A stretch of DNA of 64,000 nt from NCBI GenBank assembly GCA_947172415.1, contig OX359195.1, positions 4,315,501-4,379,500 of the forward strand. The letters are read 5' to 3'. Under the pieces are notes generated by a model that was given only the letters and a program-made list of their open reading frames with translations, had not been told where the DNA came from and searched no databases. Within the stretch, counting starts at the first letter, position 1, and each line of letters begins with the position of its first letter. Positions 35,475 through 45,900 of this stretch are shown one piece after another. Made by a program: the position numbers and the translations under genes. Origin of the DNA: Chondrosia reniformis (lineage: Eukaryota > Porifera > Demospongiae > Chondrillida > Chondrillidae).

Positions 35475-38100
35475 TGCTGGTCAGGATATCAGGATATCAG
35501 GAAATCTTATTTAAACTGGGGAGGCCAATAGCCTGAGGCTACTACAAAGGCACCCAGTTCAAAAACAACAATATGTACAATAAATAAATAATAAATAAAT
35601 AAATAAAATAGAATTGTCAATTCGGTTGTGTGCATATTGTTACATAATACAAATTGTTGATCATGCATTAGAATAAAAACGTTTACATAGTTCCGTAAAA
35701 TTGTTGAGGCTGAGGTTAGGTGTTGCACGAATGGCTGTAGGTAGGCTGCAAAAGAGGGAAGCACTGGCAAAACTAAATGCCTTCTGTCCGAATGAAGACC
35801 TGACCAAGGGAAGATTAAGTTGGGAAGTGAAAGAGGAACGAGTGTTATGGTGGCAAGAAACATAAGAGAAGAGCCGAGACAGATAAGGTGGAGCCTGGGA
35901 GGATAAGCTGCAAAACATACACTGAGCCATGTGAAGTTTTCTTCTCAAGGTGAGAGTCGTTAATCCAAGTTCTTAAAGAGCAGCAGTGAAGAAGAGTCAC
36001 GACGCCTCTGAAGCACAATCTTGCAACTAAAGTTCAGCAGCGATTCCAAGCGGCAAGATTCATCTTGAGTACAGCCAGACCAGATGACATCACAATAGTC
36101 AAAGTGGGGAAGGATGTACGATTTAAGATAAGTGAGGAGGAGAGAGCGAGGAAGAAACCAAGAGAGCCTACGTAGAAGGTTGGGACAACAGCTTACTTTT
36201 CTACAGATCATATCAACATGATCACTCCAAGTTAGGGTATTGTTTATAAGCACACCAAGATACTTGAACACTCGTACCTGATCAACAGTTACACCATCAA
36301 CAAGAAGGTCCAAGCCAGTCTCAATTTTTCTTCTACTAGAGTGAAGGAGCAGACATTTTGTTTTGCTTGCATTCAGTTGCAGTCCATTGCTGGCCATCCA
36401 CAGGCTGGTTGCATCTAGACACTGTTGAAGTGAAGAGTTTAAAGAAGAAAGATTGCTACTCGTGATGTAGATGGCAGTGTCATCAGCAAAGAGAACAACA
36501 GAATCAGCAGGCAGGACTGAAGGCAGGTCATTGATAAAGGCAGAGAAGAGAGAAGGACCAAGCACAGAGCCTTGTTGAACACCAGTTGTGGGAAAACCAA
36601 GAGGGGAGAATGAATCAATGACACGAGTAACCTGGCAACGATCGGAAAGATAAGACTTAAACCAAGCAACTGTAGACGAGGAGAGACCTAGTTGGGAAAG
36701 CTTAGACAAAAGAAGATCATGGTTCAGAGTGTCAAAAACTTTGGAGATATCAAGAAACACAACCCCGATGAACTGTCTTCTGTCCAGAGCCTTGTACCAG
36801 TCATCCAAGCAGTGAAGAAGAAGCCATTGGGGTAGAATGCTTGGGCCGAAATCCAGATTGATAAGGGAAGAGAAGGTCGTTTTGTATGAGGTGAGAAGAA
36901 AACTGCTCCTGGACACACTTTTCTAGAAGTTTACTGCAGACTGGAAGCAGAGAGATGGGTCGGTAATTCGTGGGGGAGACACGATCACCGCCTTTGTGGA
37001 GTGGCTTAACCCAAGCACACTTTCAGGATCCGGGAAAGATAGAAGAAGAAAGGGAGGAATTAAGGATAGACGACAGAGGGTAAGAGATGACAGATCGGCC
37101 AGCTATAAGAGCAGAGGAAGGGATACCATCAAGACCTGGAGAGCATCTAGGCTTAAGAGAAGCTAGGGTTTCTTCACACCAAGCAGGGGTAGTGGAGGTA
37201 AGAGATGAGTAGGCTGGGGAGGAGAAGCCAAAGCAGGGGGAGATGGAGGGGTACCAGACCCAGTAGAATAAACAGCAACAAAGTGGTTATTAAGAATATT
37301 GGCAACAGAAGAAGAGCTCATGTTGAAGCAAGACCAGTTTTCATGTGAAGAGTTAGAAACACCAGCATCCTTAACAGTATTCGATAGAGCAGAAGGATGA
37401 GCTTTAATCCTGATTAAGTGAAGGAAATAGTTTTTCTTTGCCCTTCGTTGAAGTGACATTACTCTATTCCTCTGTGCCTTTAATGCTTCCCATGATACCG
37501 TTAGTCGATTTTTCTTGAACAGTCTAAACAGTTAATTCTGATAATCCATCTCGTCTCTGATACGTTTCGTGATCCAAGGGGCAGGCTTCTTCTTGACACG
37601 TACTGTCTTCAGTGGGGCATGTAGGTCAAAAACATCCAGCAAGAGTGAGTTAAAGATGTCGATCTTATCATCAAGGCTATCGAAGACATCAATTATAGAC
37701 CATGGTACAATAGAAAGATCCTCTTCGAAGCTTACTTTGGAAAAGTTCTTAAATGACCTATGCGTTAATAAGCATGGATGAGGTTTAGGAACACTACAGT
37801 CGATGTCAAGCATTATAGGCAGATGATCAGAGATAGCTGAGTCAAGAACAGAAGATTGGGATATGGGAACATTGGAAGTAACGATGAAGAGGTCAAGGAT
37901 GGAATGTGAAGTAGAAGAGAAGTGAGTGGGGGAGCTAATGGGTTGCTGAAGAGAGTGGGAATCAGTCGGTACTTCTGCAGAAGAGATGTTGAGAATCTTT
38001 CCACATATACAGACGGATACTCATAGCAATATAACGAGTCATCTTTAGCAGTCCTTAGGTAATTCTTCGCAAACAATGCGATCCATATCAGGGCTGGCAA
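35475..38100 (-). mobile_element. CR1/L2-like LINE, 5' truncated and broken
   Basis: Minus strand. The end of an APE-type endonuclease (SAISDHLPIML near 37830), a linker (APWITKRIRDEM), RT (36980-35960) and a C-terminal segment lead to a 3' end with cctccccagtttaaataag and an 8-bp repeat (cctgatat)n near 35480-35500. This is typical of CR1/L2 elements, which end in short tandem repeats. The 5' limit is uncertain (38000-38110), where HIRAN-like coding sequence follows. Confidence 0.82.
35661..37840 (-). pseudogene. LINE endonuclease-reverse transcriptase polyprotein, frameshifted
   Basis: The RT frame (36916-35960) shows LDISKVFDTLNHDLLL (motif A region), TTGVQQGSVLGPSLFSAFIN (motif B) and VVLFADDTAIYI (motif C, FADD), then FKYLGVLIN and HFDYCDVIWSG. 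Upstream, PISLLPVCSKLLEKCVQEQF and YQSGFRPKHST lie in another frame, so a frameshift occurs near 36850. The C-terminal block SFGQKAFSFASASLFCSLP (35948-35661) is again shifted. The endonuclease end SDHLPI is near 37830. It is a 5'-truncated, inactive copy. Confidence 0.85.
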
Positions 38101-38129
38101 TACAGCAAGTACGCGAGCCGCCATTTCGA

Positions 38130-38555
38130 GCCGCCAAATGGTTGATGATGATGGCTGGTGATCTTAAGCAGTTGATGGAGAGCACCTGTAACGAGTTTTT
38201 GACCTTTGCAGTGTCTTTTGTCATTCTAATGAAGACCAGGGTGCATGGAATTACCAAGCCAACTTGTGGTAGATCCACCAAATAGCGCCTGGACTCAGTG
38301 ACCTGGTACAGGATTGAGCCGCCTCAACATAGAAACATGGAACAGGCAGCGGAAACCTTCTGAGGGACATGAGCAATGATAATTCCATCTTTCAGCACAG
38401 CTAGTGGGAAGCCATCCTTAGTGTTACCTTGTTCACTTTGACATGGAAGTTGTTTGCCGATTGTGGTGGCCTAAACATCTTTGTATACATGATAACCTCT
38501 CACCATTGCTTCCACCCTGAAGCGCACACATTCTGTACCAGCTGCCATCTGTCCA
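38130..38555 (-). pseudogene. HIRAN-like domain protein remnant
   Basis: A single minus-strand frame from an ATG near 38555 reads VEAMVRGYHVYKDV, then a TAG where Trp is expected, then KQLPCQSEQGNTKDGFPLAV, IIIAHVPQKVSAACSMFL, a TGA, then RRYLVDLPQVGLVIPCTLVF. This matches a HIRAN-like domain I recognise from many cnidarian and sponge repeats. HIRAN domains bind DNA 3' ends in other proteins; the role here is unknown. Two nonsense changes, but no frameshift, separate it from an open frame. The nested LINE lies downstream, and the Ulp1-like remnant follows on the same strand. Confidence 0.62.
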
Positions 38556-38574
38556 GATTAAGTACAGTGTAACC

Positions 38575-39018
38575 CGGATAATCCGCCCCCGCTTAATATG
38601 CCAAACTGCCTAATCTGCCTGGGTTTGTATACAACGAATTCATTTATATACTTGAAGTATCAATGTAATCAGCCAACCGCTGAATCCGCCATTATTTTTT
38701 GCCACAATTGCACATTTAAAGGTATTTTCCACCTTTGTAATTCGCTGCTTTCGTCAAAATTTTAATTGTCCATAGTAAATCTTAGAGATGGCCTCTAAGC
38801 GTTCCAGAACTGACTTGACAATCGCCCAGAAGAAAGCGATATGTGACTATATAGGAGGAAGAATTGGACGGCACTGCAAAAGCAAATATTGTTTATCCTT
38901 TTAGTTAGCTGGCTATAAATATTATTGTGTAATATACATTTTTGGTTAATGTGCCAAACTCAATATTCCGCCAAAAAAGTGCCTGAATAAATTGTAGTGG
39001 ATTTTCCGGGTTACATTG
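38575..39018 (+). mobile_element. Internally deleted pogo/Tigger-like MITE
   Basis: Termini CAGTGTAACCCGGATAATCC and the inverse CAATGTAACCCGGAAAATCC, flanked by TA (38573-38574 and 39019-39020). A short frame at 38788 reads MASKRSRTDLTIAQKKAICD, the start of a CENP-B-type HTH of pogo transposases, and then ends after about 38 codons. It is therefore a deletion derivative of an autonomous pogo-like element, nested in the 34253-39136 element. Confidence 0.85.
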
Positions 39019-39138
39019 TACACGTGGAGCACGCAAAACTATAAAATCTCGAAATTAAGAACCACAATCATTAATTCTGAGTACTTTTCCAAAGATTCAT
39101 GAAAATTTCAATCTGTGAAAATTTCCCACTATACGGTA

Positions 39139-39691
39139 GCCTTAGATGGGGGTGATGTATATAGCTAAAATAAAATATGAGGCCTTGGTGGAGTAATTAT
39201 ATTTCTGATAAGGGTTGGACCCTAGACAGGCTTGAAGAGCATTTGGAGATGCAGTTGGTTTTTTTTCTTGAGTTCAACCAACAATCATTCACTGAATAAG
39301 ATCCACAGGATTGACATGTTTGACTATGAACTCAAGAAAAAAACGTTTATCATAATTTGGATGCAGTAAGAGGAAATCCCTACCCCATAATTATATTTCA
39401 GGTGAGGTCTGCGGCGATAGGTTATAACTGATTTATACCCCTCTGCCACAACATTCGAACAGCCCAAGATTGACATAGCTAAAAAAGCAAAGATTTATTC
39501 TAGGGACTAAAGAAATCACCTCTAAATAAAAAAACGAATGCATACGAATTACTTTACTAACTACACTAACTTGTTTACTTTGTTAATAATTTTAATACCT
39601 TTAATTAGCAATTCACACTGTATATGGAAGATAATGCTCCTCCATTTATTAGCCTGTTACCGTGGCAATGGGGTTTAAATATATATAGATA
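39139..39691. other. Non-coding spacer
   Basis: No gene is seen. A local imperfect inverted repeat lies near 39255-39345 (gttttttttcttgagttc and gaactcaagaaaaaaac). Confidence 0.5.
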
Positions 39692-40242
39692 CCGTATATG
39701 TCTGCATAGAAGTCGGGCTCAAATAGAGTTCGGGCTCGAATAGAAGCCGGGGGTGCTGAGGCCAATTCCTTAATAGAGACCGGGTCCTGAATAGAGGCCG
39801 GGTCCCGAATAGAGGCCGGGTCTCGAATAGTGGCGGAGTTCGCCGGATTTATACGCAAGGCCTCTCGATCGATGTGGCAACTGTGAGGTGTGACAACCGC
39901 TACGCGTGAGCTTCTTGCTGCAAGCGAATGATGTCTAAGAGGAAGTGGTACGATGTCTCCTTCAAATTGAAAGCCGTTGAGTGTGCAGAGAAGAAGAGCA
40001 AGGAAGCGGTTACGAGGGAGATGTGCGTGGACAGCAAAAGTGGTGTAAATAGAAGGAGGTATTGGCTAGTTGGCGGCCATGCTCCTCCTTGCGCGTGAAG
40101 AGACACTGATTTTATATTGGAAGCAAGGCTGGTTTTAAGACAAAAATTCAGGTAATTTTATAGAAGCAGGGCTCGAATAGAGGCCGGGTCAAAACTCCCT
40201 GGAAAGAAATAGAGGCCCGAGCCCCTATTCGGACATATACGG
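39692..40242 (+). mobile_element. Deleted TA-flanked transposon with CCGTATATGTC termini
   Basis: Inverted ends CCGTATATGTCYG and flanking TA (39690-39691, 40243-40244). Near the left end an 18-bp motif like gaatagaggccgggtc repeats several times and recurs inverted near the right end. The plus strand at about 39928-40085 reads MSKRKWYDVSFKLKAVECAE, an HTH start typical of pogo/Tigger transposases, continuing for about 45 codons before diverging. This is a non-autonomous derivative. Confidence 0.8.
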
Positions 40243-40244
40243 TA

Positions 40245-40923
40245 TGTATATTTTAGAAATTGCTTTCATATAAGCAAGCTGTATACAAAGTTACAGCTGT
40301 GTACCTTTACATTCTGATGATGAAACCCTTTAACCTTTACACACAGCACTAAAATTACGTTTTAATTTTATTCTACAGGTTATTATGAATGTCATATTCA
40401 ATTGCAGCCAATTAATGGATATTCAAGGACTCTATGAAAACGTGGCTACCAAAAACCTTCAAACCACCAAAAAGCGGGACACACTTTAATACTGGATCCA
40501 CAAAATATTATGAAAAAGCCATGAAAAAGGCAAAAAATCTTTACAGGATTTCCCAACAAACTCTTAACAACCATAAAAGAGAAGAGTTTCAAATAGTTTT
40601 CAATAATATATCTTAACAATTTTAAGACACCTCTACATTAAATACACTATGACTAAGAATTACATTACCTTGAGGTCATAATATGTTAGATGTGTAATTT
40701 CAGAAACTGAACTGTGTCTATCTATAGAATGAAAGAGCAAAAGATACAAACATAGGTACTGTACTTCCACGCATGAATATACACATAACAGCTCCTTTGC
40801 AAAATATGTTAAGTCAGTAAAAGGTACACACATAGGAATAACAGTGAACAGGAGTTTTGCAGGTTTATTTAGTTGCCCGAATGCTATGCTCAGAGCATAC
40901 ACTGTACTTATGAAGGAACAAAA
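40245..40923. other. Non-coding sequence
   Basis: A 60-codon frame (40434-40616) has no recognisable domain. Nothing else is supported. Confidence 0.45.
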
Positions 40924-41091
40924 CTAATGAAATCTATTTTGAAATGCTACCAGCGTTTGATACATTGGGAAAGCATGCTCACTTGGAAGGTCTTTTAGTG
41001 CCAGTGAAAACAGTTTTGAGGGATAGGTTTCATTACATACTTCAAAATCAGATAACAGACACTCTACGGCATCTTCCGATTCTACAGACAA
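40924..41091 (-). CDS. Candidate terminal exon of the NEK10-like gene
   Basis: On the minus strand a polypyrimidine-rich cctgcag acceptor precedes an open stretch starting LSVESEDAVECLLSDFEVCN and ending FQNRFH plus stop, about 55 codons. It lies 1.6 kb downstream of the last certain NEK10-like exon on the same strand. The acidic composition fits a kinase tail, but I cannot align it to NEK10, so it may be part of another gene or chance. Confidence 0.35.
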   Translation of the reverse strand: MSVESEDAVECLLSDFEVCNETYPSKLFSLALKDLPSEHAFPMYQTLVAFQNRFH

Positions 41092-41227
41092 CTGCAGGAA
41101 ACTGAACTATATTACTATAGCAGAATATGTGTTGATTGAGCTTAAATCAATATACAGTTGTGATTCAAGTAATATAAAAAACAAATGTGAATTTGTGTAA
41201 AGGAGTACGTAGAAGCTATTTAGTCTT

Positions 41228-41850
41228 TAGCAGAACAAGTATTTTGAGTTTAAAAAACTCGTGGGGTGCCAGGTGCCTCCATGTAGATGCAAACTACTTG
41301 CTAATTCTTATTATATAGATGTCTGGTTAACCGATTCTGGTCCACTATTGTATGCTGTCAATTTACAAGGCCATATCATGTAGAAAATGGTTTTACGCAA
41401 GCTTTACATTACATACCATTACTAAGGTGGTTTCTAAATCCTTTTTATTGATTCAACATTCAACGCTAAGGAAGAGTTTTACGCTAGAATACGAAAGCCA
41501 GTTGAGCATCCGCAATTTTGGTGACTGATATAAATACAAGTAAATAAAAACATTTAAAAAATGAAATGAGAAGTAGGGATGGCAGTCCCTGCAACAGTAC
41601 CTATAACATCTAGAAAAAGCAATGAAACAAGACAATGATCATATAATAAGCCTAACAATACACACAAAATGGAATATATCCTGCCTCAAATTTCAGTGAC
41701 TTAACAATACACATCACTTCCATGTTTGGGGGCACTATCCCTACTTCAGCCATCATGGTGCTGTTGCAGGGACTGCCATCCCTACTTTTCATTTCATTTT
41801 TTAAACGTTTTTATTTACTTGTATTCCTTCTTTTTTGTAATGCTATATAC
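41228..41850. repeat. Foldback repeat Z with head segment, copy 1
   Basis: A head of about 300 bp (from caagtattttgagtttaaaaaactcgt) is followed by a foldback at about 41525-41825 whose arms (taaataaaaacattt...agtagggatggcagtccctg) are inverted copies. The same head plus foldback layout occurs at 43803-44605; foldback-only copies lie at 57775-57985 and 60905-61218. Confidence 0.78.
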
Positions 41851-42695
41851 TTATTAAAACTAATTTGTAAGTTTTTTTATGGCAATAACTCCAAATAACG
41901 CTGTAGTCAAAGATAAAGAGGATATGACCAAGAATTCCTAATTAGAAAATGGCGACAAAAAGGTTCCAATTTTCTTATGCGCCACAGAAAACTGTCTTGG
42001 CACAAATCATTTGAAGACAGAAAGGTGCCTATTCCCTAGTTGCTAAAACATTTAGACGATATGCCCCTAAGATGTATTTATCTACAAGTGCGTTTATGCA
42101 CTAGTGTGAAATAAAATGAATAATAATTATAAGAAGAAGAAAATGAGGAAAACCGGAAGCAGGCCTGAAACCGTTTTACAAACTTGGAGCCTTTATGCGC
42201 TCTTGAAAACAGCTTTCCTTGATTGAAATCGTAAAAACGCATTCGCTGCCTACTTTTAAGGTGTTAACCCGTAATACATTGAATACGGTATCAATTTTTT
42301 TGGGCCATCTCTACTTAAACAGTACTACCGTACTCTCTGATATAAGGTTACGAACAGGAAGCCATACATTAACATAGTTTCAGAAAACAATATACAAAAT
42401 TTCAAAAACTGGAAATTTAGTCAAGTTTCCTGTTCTAAAGATATGTCACATATATTGGATTGCACAATTTAGGCACTACTGAGGAAATAGTAAGTATGCA
42501 CAGTGGCAAATAGTTTATGACAAAAATCACCATTGCTTTTAAATTCACTTGAAAGCAATAGTATTTACATGCTTTCACTCTTAATGAAGTTTAAAAATGC
42601 CATTTTTCTGATTTGGCAATGACTACCTTTAAAGCTTATTTTAAAATGGCACAGTACAGAATTGCAGAAAGTATTGTACAAGGGAATTAACTTAC
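41851..42695. other. Non-coding sequence downstream of NEK10-like exon
   Basis: No gene is seen; probably intron or downstream sequence of the NEK10-like gene. Confidence 0.5.
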
Positions 42696-42910
42696 CTTAT
42701 AGAGTTCTGATTTAATTTGTTCAGGTGTACAATTAATATTAAATATTTGTCTTTTATACACTTCTACTATCTGTCGTCTTGGGTTGTGATTTATTGAGGG
42801 TGGGGCTTGTGTGATTAAAATAATTTTCTGAAGTTCCGTTATGGTCTGAAGATTAGGGTCTGCAATCTCCTTTAAACAGCTGGTAGCCATGGAGATAAGA
42901 CTTGCTGACC
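42696..42910 (-). CDS. NEK10: NEK10-like exon: C-terminal tail
   Basis: Acceptor tttcacag at 42911-42912, donor GTAAGT starting at 42695. The protein ISMATSCLKEIADPNLQTI and PPSINHNPRRQIVEVYKRQI aligns with the NEK10 tail, where a basic stretch follows Pro-Pro and Asn-His-Asn. Confidence 0.85.
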
Positions 42911-45900
42911 CTGTGAAAAGCATAGGCAAGATAAGCAAAGCATGTACTACTCTCTGTTTTTAAGAATTATTACTTGCTTTAATTTGCTTTACGTACGTAT
43001 GGCACAAAAACCATAGCAAAACATAGATCATGCTATATAATTCTACAACAATACCAACCCTTTCTTGCATGAAATCTTCTTTCAATCACAGGAGGAAAGT
43101 GAGTTGTGAAAGAGGAAAAACTGACTGGTTTAGTGTGACTACTGTCAGGTGTGATAGCTTCCTGGCTGAAAACATGTCTAGATTCAGTTAAATTTAACTT
43201 CTGTGGTGTGGGAAGTGATGAAAAGTCATGAAGGTTTATCCGGTGCATGACTTGATGCTGTTGGCTGTGTGGTGTGATTACATCACCATTCTCAGGATTC
43301 AACGGAAAACCTCCCATTTGCTGCCCAGCAATGAGGCTCATATCCTCTCTTACTAATTCAAAACCTCCAAAATTCTCATCATATAAAGAAGGTGATAGTG
43401 ATCCATGGAGATTTCTAGACGCAGATCTTATATGCTCAGATGTTTTTCGTGCTATAATAGCTTCTTTATGGTGTCTAAAGAGAGATGAAGTCATAAAGTA
43501 GCTGTATACCTGTCAAAATGCCTCAAATTTTATAGAAACATACTTGTGAGCTTTGTCCTTTTCTCTGTTACATTTCTGACTTAAAATTTCATTTTGTTCT
43601 ACTAACATGTCTACTTCTTTCATCATTACGTCTGCCAAAAGGCTACCAACCTGCACAGCATCAGGCCTGAAACTAGGATCATTCTCCAAACACCTATTTA
43701 TCACACAAGACATCTCCTGGCTGTACAAACCCTCTTCAATAGCAGGATAATCCCCTTCGACAATCTAAACACATTACAATGTACTTATTTGAATGTAAGC
43801 TAAACAAACAAGTATTTCGAGTTTAAAAAACTCGTAGGGCAGTTGGTGCCCCACAAAACTGGAAATACTTGCTAGTTTTTAGATGTCCAGTCGCTCTTTG
43901 AATGCTGGCAATTTCGAGGCCATATCTCATAGAAAATGTTGTAGCGCAAGGTTTACGCTACATAATATTAGTAAAGGTGGTTTCTAATTCCTTTTCGTTC
44001 GTTCAATGTTGGACGTAAAGGAAGAGAAAGCTAATTTAAACTAGAAAACAAATGTCAGCTGAGAGTCCGCCATTTTAATAACAGACATAAATATTAATAA
44101 AGTTTCTACAAAATTGGGTAAGATGTAGGAATGGCACAAAAAGTACAGAAACCAGAAATGATGTTACACAGTGAAGCATTAGCTGTGCATGAATCATACA
44201 ACCAAGGCTGTTGCAACATATCCCTACATCTGGCAAATTGGCATAGGAACTGGAGCAGGTGAAGCTGCAGTTCCCCCAACAGGTATACTCTACACAATGA
44301 CATGCAGTGAAATAAATGTAAAGGCTCAAATAAGAATAGGAAAGTAGGGCATAGACAACGACTGGCTTCCTGTATGGTGGTAAATACCTATGTACATGGG
44401 AAGAATAAGAGTATACATCATGCATTTTCTAGTGGGAAGCATACCATGCAAAATGCTGCCAAATGTAGGGATATGCTGCAACATCCTTTTTTGGATGATT
44501 CATGCACAGCTAAATGCTTCACTGTGTAAAATCATTCCTTGTTTCTGTACTTTTTGCGCCATCACTACATCTTCACTATTTTAGTAAAATTTGTACATAT
44601 TTCTAGTTTCAGTACTTTTTATGGAGCATGAGCTACGAATTAGATTTCTATTTTAATCTCGCGATCTTCGACTGATTATGACGTCATTAAAATGGCAAAC
44701 TTATTGAAGCCTTGATTCTTGGGCCACCAAAACCATCATGCTCAATAATAACGCTATCACTCTTGCTTCTACAAAAGAATACAGTGCGGAAAATTTAGAG
44801 TATTTTCGCTTAAGAGGTAGTCTGAAAGCTTATTGTCTTTTTTAGTTACAGCGGGCGAAAATGATGAAGATGAAGAAAAAGAACAGGAAAACGGGATATT
44901 TCAAATTTCGTTCATTTGCCATCGTAACATGGTCGCTTGCCCTATCAGTCAGTTTATAGCATGGCTGGTCTATTTTTAACTATATATAGCCTTTTTTCGG
45001 TGGTTTTCGGACTATTTCGGATTTTTGCTCCTATACAAATGTATAGGGAAAACGAAAACGACCGGTACCATCCCTACATGATATATATACAGTACAAGTT
45101 ACAATATACTAAGGTAATCTAATCTAATCTAATCTAATCTAAGCTAATATAATATAAAAAATTTAATAATTCATATGGCTCCAAGAAAGGACCTAGAAAC
45201 AGAATGGGTATATTATCATAAAGTTTAGGGTATAAAACTCATTTAAAATTAAGGGATTCTTCATTTAGGCCTCTGTTAGAAAAAAGAGGACAAAGTCTGC
45301 ATATAAAATGCCATAGGTCTATAGAAAACCTGTAGGAAATCTATATGGAAACCATGTGTTATATTTATAAAAATTTCAATAGGTCAGATAACTGTGAAAC
45401 CAACATATATAATGGTACATGTGTACGTGTATAACAAACCTCTGGCAATGTTTTGCTTAATTAAAATTGCAAAATAATAAAGATATAAGGAAGAATTCAA
45501 GGTTATGATTGCACAATCTGGTGATGTTGGTGATGTTTTATATTGCGTCACCAACAACTCCGCATGTCCCTGCGTATACATTTTGAGAATCATTTGACGT
45601 TGCAAAAACGTCACTGCCTCATTGCAAAAGAAGATCATCCTTTCCAGAACGGCTCTCCTACGAGAAGGAGCTACCAAATAAGCGAGTTGTATCGAAGGTT
45701 AGATAAAGCGTATTTGCATATGTTCCCCTTAAGTTTGATGCAGATATGTCCTATATTCATGCAAAAGAAATTCGTTTAGTTGACCGTATTAAACTTTGGT
45801 AATATAAACTCCGCCTTCTCTTCCTATATTTTGTCCATGTGTAGGTATAAGGAGTGTTTGCTGGGATCATTATGAGAATAAAGCCTTGCTGAGTGTCAGC

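Larger units (their letters stand above)
34253..39136. mobile_element. Composite TA-flanked DNA transposon with transposase, Ulp1-like and HIRAN-like remnants
   Basis: Left end CCGTTTAGCGGGAAACTTTCGC and inverted right end CCGTATAGTGGGAAATTTTCAC share 17 of 22 bases; TA flanks both ends (34251-34252, 39137-39138). Inside are plus-strand transposase pieces (34370-34960), minus-strand Ulp1-like (35413-34945) and HIRAN-like (38555-38130) pieces, a nested CR1/L2-like LINE and a nested pogo-like MITE. TA target and short TIR fit the Tc1/mariner-pogo group. That all pieces belong to one element is inference from their position between the two ends. Confidence 0.6.

Noticed and set aside
43274-43501. 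Plus-strand frame
   Set aside because: Antisense of the NEK10-like exon.
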